Below, piece by piece: positions 1-5,834 of a DNA stretch of 6,880 bases (its first letter is position 1; each line of letters begins with the position of its first letter). The DNA comes from Oscillospiraceae bacterium (GTDB lineage: Bacteria; Bacillota_A; Clostridia; Oscillospirales; CAG-272): NCBI GenBank assembly GCA_015063335.1, contig SVUH01000045.1, forward strand, positions 1-6,880. The letters run 5' to 3'. Under the pieces are notes generated by a model. The model did no database searches and was not told the origin of the DNA. It saw only the letters and a list, made by a program, of their open reading frames with translations. The position numbers and the translations under genes are program-made.

Positions 1-107
1 ATAACTCTTTGACGAGATCTCGTATTTCGCACTTCGCAATGCTTTGTACAATCTCTCTTGTTGTTCAATTTTCAATGATCCTCGCCGTCCCCTCTTAGCG
101 GACAGCT
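1..107 (-). other. Putative rRNA-operon leader transcript (5' part only)
   Basis: Read on the minus strand from the promoter at 113-141, the predicted transcript starts near 107. It opens with a hairpin in which GCTGTCC (100-106) pairs with GGACGGC (84-90). It then carries GATCATTGAAAATTGAACAA, which resembles the boxA-like conserved block found before 16S genes and in rRNA spacers of Firmicutes. A perfect 12-nt palindrome, ACGAGATCTCGT, lies at 12-23. No rRNA sequence is inside the window and no credible ORF lies here. The assignment rests on the strong promoter, the A-rich upstream region and the boxA-like block. A leader for another stable RNA is the main alternative. Confidence 0.5.
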
Positions 108-112
108 TGACT

Positions 113-141
113 ATTATACCACACCGCTTTAGCTTTGTCAA
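113..141 (-). promoter_or_regulatory. Strong consensus sigma-A promoter, leftward, with UP-like A-tracts
   Basis: On the minus strand TTGACA (136-141) is separated by exactly 17 bp from TATAAT (113-118). Both hexamers match the consensus perfectly. The bases just upstream of the -35 (about 142-172) are runs of A on this strand, as in UP elements of rRNA promoters. It transcribes out of the left edge of the window and diverges from the lysozyme promoter. Confidence 0.85.
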
Positions 142-262
142 GAACTTTTTTCAATTTTTTTCAAAAAAATTTTGTATTTCCTCGCACCTTCTTTCGAAAC
201 AACTCAAATCAAGTAAAAAACTGTAACATTATCACTACTTTCGCCATGTCGACACATTTCTG

Positions 263-291
263 TTGACTTTAATTACTGTTTATGGTAAAAT
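263..291 (+). promoter_or_regulatory. Sigma-A promoter of the GH25 lysozyme gene
   Basis: TTGACT (263-268), a 17-bp spacer and TAAAAT (286-291) match the sigma-A pattern at 10 of 12 hexamer bases. Transcription should start near 298. The promoter overlaps the in-frame ATG at 282-284, so that codon cannot be the translation start. An 8-bp palindrome, TGTCGACA (247-254), lies just upstream of the -35 and could bind a regulator, but nothing else supports that. Confidence 0.75.
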
Positions 292-321
292 TATCGTACA
301 TTATTTATATAGCTTTTCACC

Positions 322-326
322 GGAGG
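322..326 (+). promoter_or_regulatory. Ribosome binding site that fixes the TTG start of the lysozyme
   Basis: GGAGG lies 6 nt upstream of TTG at 333-335 and downstream of the predicted transcription start. It decides the start codon: reading from this TTG gives a clean lipoprotein signal peptide, while the upstream ATG lies in the promoter. Confidence 0.85.
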
Positions 327-332
327 TCGAAT

Positions 333-1664
333 TTGAAAAAACAAATTATCATAGGCGCGCTTCTCACTCTGCTTCTTCTGCCATGCGCATTGTTGATGTC
401 ATCATGCAATAAGGAATGCTCGCATACCTATATGACGCAAACCGTAGTGGAGCCTACCCACGAAAAGCAGGGGCGCACCGTATATTACTGCCTTGACTGC
501 AAATACGAATACAGCACCGACTACGTACCCCCCCTCGGGCACACACTCCATCAGGAAACACATCTGCCAACCTGCACCGAGCAGGGATATACCTACAACT
601 ATTGCCGTTGCGGATATCATTACACGTCGAATTTCGTCCCGCCAACGGGGCACACGCTGACCATAACAGAGGTGGCGGCGGACTGCAACGCGGAGGGATA
701 CAAAATAGCTGACTGCGGAGTATGCGGCACTCACTACACCTTTGACACCGTCGCCCCCCTTGGGCACGAGCTGAAAGCTACCACGACACACGTCGCAACC
801 TGCAAGCAAAACGGTAGCACTACCTACGTTTGTGAGCGTGAGAGCTGTGAGTTTGCCTACGTCGGCGATTACGTATTCTATTCCGATCTTTTCGAGGGCG
901 CATATACCTCTAATACGACTGCTCTCGCAAAGGGAGTTGACACCTCAAAGCACAACCACAACAAGGATGACAAGGGCGATCTTCTTCCCCTTGACTGGAA
1001 TGGCATAAAGGCGGCAGGAATCGATTTCGCGATCTTGCGACTCGGGTACATGGGCTCGGGCAACGTAGGTCAGATAGATCCGGTTTTTGAAATGGACTAT
1101 TCCGATGCCAAGGCGGCAGGGCTTGACGTAGGTGCTTATTTCTATTCCTACGCCCGCACCGTCGAGGACGCTCGCGCCGAGGCGGAGTTTGCTTTGACGC
1201 TTCTTGAGGGAAAGACCTTTGAATATCCCATTTACTTTGACATCGAGGACAAGAGCCAGGAGGGGCTTGACCGCCAGCTGCTCACCGATATTTGCGTTGA
1301 ATTTTGCTCCATTCTTCAAGAGAACGGCTATTACGCTTCAATATACACGAATAACACCTGGCTGAGTACACTTCTCCAAAAAGATAAGCTCGCAACGCTG
1401 TTCGATATCTGGTACGCTCGCTACGACAGTATAGGATACGTAATAAACGAAGACAGCTGGGAGGAAAGCTTTGGCACGCAGATGGTAATGTGGCAGTTCT
1501 CGGCAACGGGACAGATCGAGGGAATGGATCTTGGAACACAAAACGACTACATCGATCTCAATTACGTATATAAGGATTACCCGACGCTCATAAAATCAAT
1601 GGGCTACAATAATTTCTCGTTGGATAAAAACTCCGCAGAGCTTGATAAGCAACAAATAATCTGA
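333..1664 (+). CDS. GH25-family lysozyme lipoprotein with N-terminal Cys repeats
   Basis: A 443-residue protein beginning at TTG. Residues 1-24 form a lipoprotein signal peptide (MKKQ, hydrophobic core, then LMSS before Cys25), so it should be lipid-anchored on the outer face of the membrane. Residues 29-180 hold four repeats of about 36-42 residues, most closing with a Pro-rich stretch and Gly-His (GH at 69-70, 106-107 and 144-145). Each has a Cys pair (53/56, 91/93, 128/131, 167/172), and three have a further Cys about 10 residues before it. They may bind a metal or a ligand. Residues 201-420 match glycoside hydrolase family 25, muramidases that cut the MurNAc-GlcNAc bond of peptidoglycan. 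The expected acidic residues are visible: Asp203 in GVDTS, Asp303 and Glu305 in YFDIED, and Asp408 in IDLNY. WQFS starts at 387. It is monocistronic, with its own promoter and terminator. Likely roles are wall remodelling or lysis of other bacteria. The family call is firm; the substrate and the role of the repeats are inferred. Confidence 0.93.
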   Translation: MKKQIIIGALLTLLLLPCALLMSSCNKECSHTYMTQTVVEPTHEKQGRTVYYCLDCKYEYSTDYVPPLGHTLHQETHLPTCTEQGYTYNYCRCGYHYTSNFVPPTGHTLTITEVAADCNAEGYKIADCGVCGTHYTFDTVAPLGHELKATTTHVATCKQNGSTTYVCERESCEFAYVGDYVFYSDLFEGAYTSNTTALAKGVDTSKHNHNKDDKGDLLPLDWNGIKAAGIDFAILRLGYMGSGNVGQIDPVFEMDYSDAKAAGLDVGAYFYSYARTVEDARAEAEFALTLLEGKTFEYPIYFDIEDKSQEGLDRQLLTDICVEFCSILQENGYYASIYTNNTWLSTLLQKDKLATLFDIWYARYDSIGYVINEDSWEESFGTQMVMWQFSATGQIEGMDLGTQNDYIDLNYVYKDYPTLIKSMGYNNFSLDKNSAELDKQQII

Positions 1665-1677
1665 TCAATTTATACGC

Positions 1678-1723
1678 AAAAGCCGCTTTCACTATCGTTT
1701 TTGATAGCAAAAGCGGCTTTTTT
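1678..1723 (+). terminator. Intrinsic terminator after the GH25 lysozyme gene
   Basis: AAAAGCCGCTTT (1678-1689) pairs with AAAGCGGCTTTT (1710-1721). After a 2x2 internal loop a further 5 bp form (CTATC with GATAG), closed by a 6-nt loop. A T run follows on the plus strand to 1723. On the minus strand the U tract is only four long, so it may also stop the convergent LRR transcript, though less efficiently. Confidence 0.88.
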
Positions 1724-1779
1724 GTATTATTTTTATCTTAGTATTTTTTTGTTCTATGCTAAAGGTAGCGAACCAATTT

Positions 1780-2727
1780 TTATATTTTGTTTGGTACTGT
1801 TAAGTCTCCATCCGTGCAATAGATCGTTCCAATACTGCTGTTTGAGTTCCAAAATTCGTTCGGGTCGATTTCATTCCAGCGTGCCATAGTTCCTTTGAAG
1901 GTTACGCCCGTAAGTGCGGTGCAGCCGTTGAATGCGCTATATCCCATGTTTGCAAAGTCACTGCCTATCGACGCGCTCGTGAGCCCCGCACAACCCCAAA
2001 ATGCATAGCCGCCGATGCTCGTTACGCTGTCGGGTATTACTATGCTAACAAGTCCGATACAGTCATAGAACGCATTTTCTCCAATGCTCGTTACACTTCC
2101 GTCATCGGGAATAATACTGTTTTTGCATCCCGCCACAAGAGTTTTGCTTTCCGTCTCGATAAGGCAGTTGCCGATGCTCTTATATACCGTATTTCCCTCA
2201 AGCACGGTAATGCTTTCAAGCTCCGTGCAACCGGAAAGCAGAGAGCCGCCGATGCTCGTTACGCCCGCGGGTATAGTGATGCTCTTGAGCGCCGCACAGC
2301 CATAAAAGGCGTAGTATCCAATGCTCGTTATGGTGTTGGGCATTGTAATACTCGTAAGCCCCGCACAGTCCTTGAACGCATTGCTTTCAATGCTCGTTAT
2401 GCTCTTGCCGTTGTATTCGGAGGGGATAACGACCTCCGTAATGTTTTCTGCCGTAAATGCGGATACGCCATACGTTCCGTCCTCAAGGACGATAAGCTCA
2501 AGTCCGCCAGGACCCTCTACTATGTCGCCCTCCTCTTGGTCTTGCTTATCTTCCTTATCTTCCTTGTCTTCCTTTTCACCTTGCGTATCTTGGGTGCCTT
2601 GGGTATCTTGAGCGCCTTGATCGTCGTTGTCGCCCGACGTACCGAAGCAAGCGCTAAAGATGCAGAAAAGCGCTAACAAAACTGTTATCGCCAAAATGAC
2701 CGAAATTGATTTTCTAAAAGCTTTCAT
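1780..2727 (-). CDS. BspA-like leucine-rich-repeat surface lipoprotein
   Basis: A complete 315-residue protein. Residues 1-26 form a signal peptide ending in a lipobox-like IFSA before Cys27, so it is probably a lipid-anchored surface protein. Residues 31-68 are a highly acidic Gln/Asp/Glu/Lys linker with QDTQG and KED repeats. From about 111 to 270 run 23-residue LRR_5 repeats of the form TSIxxxAFxGCxxLxSITIPxxV. They are interrupted at about 175-210 by the GNCLIET...LVAGC segment often seen in BspA-like proteins. The C-terminus (TIYCTDG...) is also typical. AAAGGAGA lies 5 nt before the ATG, and a promoter lies 66 nt upstream of the start. BspA relatives in other bacteria bind host or matrix proteins or other bacteria; the ligand here is unknown. 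It has no partner gene and converges with the lysozyme gene. Confidence 0.92.
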   Translation of the reverse strand: MKAFRKSISVILAITVLLALFCIFSACFGTSGDNDDQGAQDTQGTQDTQGEKEDKEDKEDKQDQEEGDIVEGPGGLELIVLEDGTYGVSAFTAENITEVVIPSEYNGKSITSIESNAFKDCAGLTSITMPNTITSIGYYAFYGCAALKSITIPAGVTSIGGSLLSGCTELESITVLEGNTVYKSIGNCLIETESKTLVAGCKNSIIPDDGSVTSIGENAFYDCIGLVSIVIPDSVTSIGGYAFWGCAGLTSASIGSDFANMGYSAFNGCTALTGVTFKGTMARWNEIDPNEFWNSNSSIGTIYCTDGDLTVPNKI

Positions 2728-2792
2728 ATTTTTCTCCTTTTAATAAAAAATAAATTGCACAATCAAAGCGCATCGCTGTTTTTTACAAGCAA

Positions 2793-2821
2793 ATTATATC
2801 ATATTTTTTTCTAACCGTCAA
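2793..2821 (-). promoter_or_regulatory. Sigma-A promoter of the LRR lipoprotein gene
   Basis: On the minus strand TTGACG (2816-2821), a 17-bp spacer and TATAAT (2793-2798) give 11 of 12 consensus bases. The 5' leader would be about 60 nt. No riboswitch or regulator site is apparent in it. Confidence 0.85.
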
Positions 2822-2826
2822 GATGT

Positions 2827-2857
2827 TTGTCCTAATTATGCAGAAAGCATGTTTAAT
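2827..2857 (+). promoter_or_regulatory. Weak candidate promoter for mazF
   Basis: TTGTCC (2827-2832) and TTTAAT (2852-2857) are separated by a long 19-bp spacer. It is the best sigma-A-like pair I can find between the divergent LRR promoter and mazF. It is much poorer than the other promoters in the window, so mazF is either weakly transcribed or uses a signal I cannot recognise. Confidence 0.25.
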
Positions 2858-2898
2858 ATCCCCCGATGATGGCAAAAATAGTATTGCAAAAAAATCAC

Positions 2899-2905
2899 AA
2901 GGAGG
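2899..2905 (+). promoter_or_regulatory. Strong ribosome binding site of mazF
   Basis: AAGGAGG is a near-perfect Shine-Dalgarno sequence 8 nt before the ATG at 2914. It selects that ATG over the in-frame ATG codons at 2866 and 2869, which have no ribosome site and encode 16 residues absent from the family. Confidence 0.92.
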
Positions 2906-2913
2906 ATATAAAA

Positions 2914-3345
2914 ATGAGTGTTAAACGGGGGGATATTTATTACGCCGATCTGAGCCCCGTGGTCGGCTCGGAGCAAGGAGGCTTGCGCCCTGTGCTTATA
3001 ATACAAAACGACGTTGGCAACAGATACAGTCCGACGGTCATCGCCGCCGCTATTACATCGCGAATGGGAAAAACGCGCCTCCCCACACACATCGACATAT
3101 ATGCAGACAAGGCAGGGCTTGCCAAGGACTCCGTTATACTGCTCGAGCAGATTCGGACTCTGGACAAGCGCAGACTAAAAGAGAAGATGGGACACCTCGA
3201 CGACGACGTTATGAACTGTGTAAACACTGCTATTGCCGTAAGTTTCGGGCTTGACGCGTCCGCCACTTCTCCGATACCGCACGCAACAGCGGCCCCGTCC
3301 GCGCCCTCACCTGCCGCAACGAATGATTTTCCCGCAGCCTTTTAA
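2914..3345 (+). CDS. mazF: MazF/EndoA (PemK-type) mRNA interferase, no adjacent antitoxin
   Basis: A 143-residue cytoplasmic endoribonuclease of the MazF/PemK family, which cuts single-stranded mRNA at short motifs. Its start, [20 protein letters not shown], is nearly the same as Bacillus subtilis EndoA, and HLDDDV and [11 protein letters not shown] are also conserved. The two residues known as catalytic in EndoA are at the same positions, Arg25 (GGLRP) and Thr48 (AAIT), so the enzyme is predicted to be active. The Bacillus enzyme cuts at UACAU; the close match suggests a similar target but does not prove it. The family is usually about 116 residues long. Here residues 117-143 add an Ala/Pro/Ser/Thr-rich tail of unknown role. 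The usual upstream antitoxin gene (ndoAI/mazE) is absent: only the 186-bp divergent intergenic region lies there. It converges on recX across a shared hairpin. Confidence 0.95.
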   Translation: MSVKRGDIYYADLSPVVGSEQGGLRPVLIIQNDVGNRYSPTVIAAAITSRMGKTRLPTHIDIYADKAGLAKDSVILLEQIRTLDKRRLKEKMGHLDDDVMNCVNTAIAVSFGLDASATSPIPHATAAPSAPSPAATNDFPAAF

Positions 3346-3350
3346 AATGC

Positions 3351-3388
3351 AAAACGAGCAGAAGCACTGTGTTGCTACTGCTCGTTTT
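3351..3388. terminator. Bidirectional terminator between mazF and recX
   Basis: A 16-bp stem pairs AAAACGAGCAGAAGCA (3351-3366) with TGCTACTGCTCGTTTT (3373-3388), with one A-A mismatch and a 6-nt loop. T runs flank it on both strands (TTTTCTTTATTT on plus, TTTTGCATTTT on minus). It starts 5 nt after the mazF stop and lies 2 nt from the recX stop, so it can end both convergent transcripts. Confidence 0.9.
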
Positions 3389-3390
3389 CT

Positions 3391-4038
3391 TTATTTACAT
3401 TTCAGCGAAAGATATGCCTCGTTTATCTCGCTCGCAGAATATCCGTAGCGCGACATGGCGGCAAATATTCTTTGCTTTTCGCGCAAGTCGTCGGCAATTT
3501 TGGTTTTGCGCTTTTGCATGAGTCTTAGGCAGTTATCGGCGTAGTCCACTCCCGCCTCCTCAAGCCCGCTCATAGCAAAAGCAACTGCCTCCGAGGAATA
3601 GCCCTTGGCAAACAGCTCCGCTGTTATGCGGCGCTTTCCCCAAAGCTTATCAAGACATTTTTGAGCCTCTCTGAGCGCGTCTCGCTCCGCGTTCATAACG
3701 CCCATAGAGGATATTTCCATAACCGCCTCGGCGGCTATCTCCTTGTCAAATCCCTTTGCCGAAAGCTTTATGCGGAGCGCCTTTTCGGAGCACGCGCCAT
3801 AATTCAAGAGCGCCACTCCTCGTTTGACTGCACTCCAAACCTTTGCCTCTCTTGCAACCGTCTCGTAAACGTCCGCCGTAGTCTCTCCCTTTTCGAGTCC
3901 CATAACGAGATATTTTCGAGACGAGATCATAAAGCTCTCTCTTTGAATGTGCTCCGTGCCGTCACCGCGTATCTCAAAGGCAATCCTTATCTCCTCGCCC
4001 GCGTTCACAGCACCAATGGATGTTATAAAAACGGTCAT
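3391..4038 (-). CDS. recX: RecX-family regulatory protein
   Basis: A 215-residue cytoplasmic protein of the RecX family, which binds RecA filaments and modulates RecA activity. The N-terminal part (about 1-65) is a short beta-rich region like that of other Firmicute RecX proteins. It is followed by helical repeats with recognisable family motifs: LLNYGACSEKALRIKLSAKG (about 77-96), a middle repeat ending in WGKRRITAELFAKGYS (about 133-148), and a last repeat with MSRYGYSASEINEAYLSL near the end. The ATG overlaps the recA stop by one base (TAATG at 4040-4036), and GAGG lies 10 nt before it inside recA, which points to translational coupling. There is no promoter of its own, so it should be made at a ratio set by recA translation. 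Length is normal for Firmicute RecX. Confidence 0.93.
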   Translation of the reverse strand: MTVFITSIGAVNAGEEIRIAFEIRGDGTEHIQRESFMISSRKYLVMGLEKGETTADVYETVAREAKVWSAVKRGVALLNYGACSEKALRIKLSAKGFDKEIAAEAVMEISSMGVMNAERDALREAQKCLDKLWGKRRITAELFAKGYSSEAVAFAMSGLEEAGVDYADNCLRLMQKRKTKIADDLREKQRIFAAMSRYGYSASEINEAYLSLKCK

Positions 4039-5150
4039 TAAAGATCGTCCTCGCCCATTGTACGGATATCGAACTCGTCGTCATCCTCGTCAAGCTCAAA
4101 TTCGTCTTCCTTATCGGCAAGCTTATCCTTCATGCTTCTTATCTTCATGTCAAGCTCGGCAAGCAGCGCGGGATTGCTCTCGATAAGCTTTCGCACGTTA
4201 TCCTTACCCTGCCCTATACGCTCACCGTTGTAGGAGAACCAAGAACCGCTCTTCTTTATTATATCAAGTGCGATACAATAATCTATGATCTCACCCGAGC
4301 GCGAGATTCCCTTGCCGTAGAGTATATCGAACTCTGCGACCTTGAAGGGGGGAGCCACCTTATTTTTGACTATCTTGCAGCGCACGTGGTTACCTATGAT
4401 CTCGCTTCCGTTCTTTATCTGGTCCTGCTTGCGGACGTCGATACGGACGGACGCATAGAATTTAAGCGCACGACCGCCGGGAGTTGTCTCGGGATTTCCG
4501 TACATAACTCCGACCTTTTCACGAAGCTGGTTGATAAACACGACGACAGCGTTGCTCTTGGAAATTACTGCGGAGAGCTTTCTCATAGCCTGCGACATAA
4601 GTCTCGCCTGAACGCCTACCATCGCCTGTCCCATGTCTCCCTCGATCTCCTGTCGCGGAACGAGCGCGGCAACCGAGTCAACGACTACGACGTCGATAGC
4701 GCCAGAGCGCACGAGCGCCTCGGTAATATCAAGCGCGTCCTCACCGCAATCGGGCTGAGAAACGAGAAGATTTTCAATATCGACTCCGAGCGCCTTTGCG
4801 TAAACGGGATCGAGCGCATGCTCCGCGTCGATAAACGCCGCCTCGCCGCCCGCCTTCTGCACCTCTGCTACTATATGGAGAGCAACCGTAGTCTTACCCG
4901 AGGACTCAGGTCCGAATATCTCAATAATTCTTCCGCGCGGAACTCCGCCTATGCCGAGCGCGACGTCAAGCGCGATAGAGCCCGTACTGACTGCCTGCAC
5001 CTCCATGTGCGAGTTCTCACCGAGCTTCATTATCGTACCCTGTCCGAAATCCTTTTCGAGCTGAGCGATCGCAGTTTTAAGAGCTTTTTTCTTTGCGTCC
5101 TTATCGCTGTCACGCGGTATCATATCCATTTTCTTTTTAGCAGTTGCCAT
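4038..5150 (-). CDS. recA: RecA recombinase
   Basis: A 370-residue ATP-dependent strand-exchange protein for homologous recombination and SOS signalling in the cytoplasm. All key parts are visible. The Walker A motif GPESSGKT is at 80-87, the catalytic Glu110 in [10 protein letters not shown], the Walker B region [10 protein letters not shown] at 154-163, and the L2 loop with NQLREKVG (207-214) and [14 protein letters not shown] (221-234). The C-terminus (about 347-370) is a strongly acidic tail of Glu and Asp, as usual for RecA. The start is the ATG at 5150 (MATAKKKMD), because GGGAG lies 9 nt upstream. The longer in-frame reading from 5303 would run through the promoter at 5187-5215 and adds 51 residues foreign to RecA. 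It is the first gene of a recA-recX operon. No intein or insertion is present. Confidence 0.99.
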   Translation of the reverse strand: MATAKKKMDMIPRDSDKDAKKKALKTAIAQLEKDFGQGTIMKLGENSHMEVQAVSTGSIALDVALGIGGVPRGRIIEIFGPESSGKTTVALHIVAEVQKAGGEAAFIDAEHALDPVYAKALGVDIENLLVSQPDCGEDALDITEALVRSGAIDVVVVDSVAALVPRQEIEGDMGQAMVGVQARLMSQAMRKLSAVISKSNAVVVFINQLREKVGVMYGNPETTPGGRALKFYASVRIDVRKQDQIKNGSEIIGNHVRCKIVKNKVAPPFKVAEFDILYGKGISRSGEIIDYCIALDIIKKSGSWFSYNGERIGQGKDNVRKLIESNPALLAELDMKIRSMKDKLADKEDEFELDEDDDEFDIRTMGEDDL

Positions 5151-5159
5151 TCCAAAAAT

Positions 5160-5164
5160 CTCCC
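5160..5164 (-). promoter_or_regulatory. Ribosome binding site of recA
   Basis: On the minus strand GGGAG lies 9 nt before the ATG at 5150 and downstream of the predicted transcription start. It fixes the recA start and excludes the longer reading. Confidence 0.85.
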
Positions 5165-5186
5165 AATTAAAATTCATTACGGCACC

Positions 5187-5215
5187 ATTATACACCCACA
5201 GCTCATATTTGTCAA
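5187..5215 (-). promoter_or_regulatory. Perfect consensus sigma-A promoter of recA-recX
   Basis: On the minus strand TTGACA (5210-5215), a 17-bp spacer and TATAAT (5187-5192) match the consensus at all 12 bases. Transcription should start near 5180. I see no Gram-positive LexA box (GAAC-N4-GTTC type) between 5151 and 5303. A perfect palindrome, TTTTTGCAAAAA (5219-5230), lies 3 bp upstream of the -35. Confidence 0.9.
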
Positions 5216-5376
5216 GCGTTTTTGCAAAAATAATTCCAAAAACGGAAAATTTATTTCTTTTAAGCATTTCAACAAAGGGCGCTATAACTTTAAAATTCCG
5301 CAAATAGAAGATTAGACCACAAAATACCCTCTTACAAAAAGCTCAGTCCAGATTATTCACTTGTAGGGGTCGACGT

Positions 5377-5452
5377 AGCGGAGCGGCGCGAGCGCAATGA
5401 ATGACAACACGGGGTGTTGTCGAACGCGAGCGTGACCGAGCCGCAGCGAGAC
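5377..5452. repeat. GC-rich block with a perfect hairpin, in the left arm of the element
   Basis: This 76-bp block interrupts the left arm of the outer inverted repeat and has no partner on the right. At its centre GACAACAC (5403-5410) and GTGTTGTC (5414-5421) form a perfect 8-bp stem with a GGG loop. Short CGCGAGCG-like sequences flank it on both sides. It may be a separate small insertion, or a piece lost from the right arm. Confidence 0.55.
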
Positions 5453-5521
5453 CCTCGGCGACCCGAGAAAATATCGGTACACGCGAATAAAATTTTACAA
5501 CCTAAGGCTCTTGTAACAATA

Positions 5522-5665
5522 AGCCTTCCCCAGTGGGGGAAGGTGGCATTGACGAGCCGATGGTGCGAGTCAATGACGGATGAGGTGTTAAAGAATGAAT
5601 TGAATATACGACACCTCATCCGTCACTCGCAAAGCTCGTGACACCTTCCCCCGCTGGGGAAGGCT
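5522..5665. repeat. Inner palindromic repeat (CCTTCCCC/GGGGAAGG type)
   Basis: A 144-bp imperfect palindrome. The outer arms (5522-5547 and 5640-5665) agree at 24 of 26 positions, and each arm is itself a small hairpin (CCTTCCCC...GGGGAAGG). Further in, TGACGGATGAGGTGT (5574-5588) pairs perfectly with ACACCTCATCCGTCA (5611-5625) around a 22-nt AT-rich centre. The pattern resembles short interspersed repeats I know from gut Clostridia. It carries no gene. Confidence 0.75.
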
Positions 5666-5799
5666 CACGCTGACGGAAGTTTTTCGCGATTTCAAACGGG
5701 TCGCCGAGGACGTCGACCCCTACAAGCGTTTTTCCTGCGTTAAGCTTATTCTTTTATTATCAACATGCCTTTTCCTTAGGGCAGATAACCTTAATTTGC

Positions 5800-5831
5800 A
5801 AAAAGCGAGGTGCGGTTGCACCTCGCTTTTT
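5800..5831 (-). terminator. Intrinsic terminator of the LRR / RHH-like gene pair
   Basis: A perfect 14-bp stem, AAAAAGCGAGGTGC (5800-5813) with GCACCTCGCTTTTT (5818-5831), is closed by a 4-nt loop and ends in five T on the minus strand. It starts 3 nt after the stop of the small RHH-like gene. Confidence 0.9.
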
Positions 5832-5834
5832 GAA

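Larger units (their letters stand above)
5360..5726. mobile_element. MITE-like nested inverted-repeat element
   Basis: A 367-bp non-coding element bounded by perfect 17-bp terminal inverted repeats, CTTGTAGGGGTCGACGT (5360-5376) and its complement (5710-5726). On the right the repeat runs on without a break into CGGGTCGCCGAGG (5697-5709). Its partner on the left (5453-5465) is displaced by a 76-bp GC-rich block. A second palindromic unit (5522-5665) sits inside. No transposase is encoded, so it could only have moved with enzymes supplied from elsewhere. I see no clear target-site duplication. It lies between the recA promoter and the small RHH-like gene without breaking any gene. Mobility is inferred from structure alone. 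Confidence 0.65.
5151..5834. other. 684-bp gene-free interval upstream of recA
   Basis: From left to right this stretch holds the recA ribosome site and promoter (5160-5215), an AT-rich segment with a 12-nt palindrome TTTTTGCAAAAA at 5219-5230, the nested inverted-repeat element (5360-5726), an unremarkable AT-rich spacer (5727-5799) and the terminator of the small RHH-like gene (5800-5831). Short ORFs inside it are made only of repeat sequence and have no family resemblance. Confidence 0.8.

Noticed and set aside
44..226. 60-codon plus-strand ORF at the left edge
   Set aside because: It lies across the leftward consensus promoter and its AT tracts; the protein is low-complexity and has no ribosome site.
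402..809. Minus-strand ORF opposite the Cys repeats of the lysozyme
   Set aside because: Shadow of the GH25 gene with no promoter or ribosome site.
3054..3058. TACAT inside mazF as a possible self-cleavage site
   Set aside because: A five-base word is expected several times by chance in a window this size, and the cut motif of this enzyme is not known.
4386..5315. A 309-codon plus-strand ORF antisense to recA
   Set aside because: It is a shadow of the recA coding strand, has no family resemblance and no ribosome site, and recA itself is certain.
5353..5641. Short ORFs on both strands inside the palindromic element
   Set aside because: They are made wholly of inverted-repeat sequence, the sort of ORF often mis-annotated in such repeats.
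5403..5665. Possible CRISPR array in the repeat-rich region
   Set aside because: The repeats are inverted and nested, not regularly spaced direct repeats with unique spacers, and no cas gene is present.
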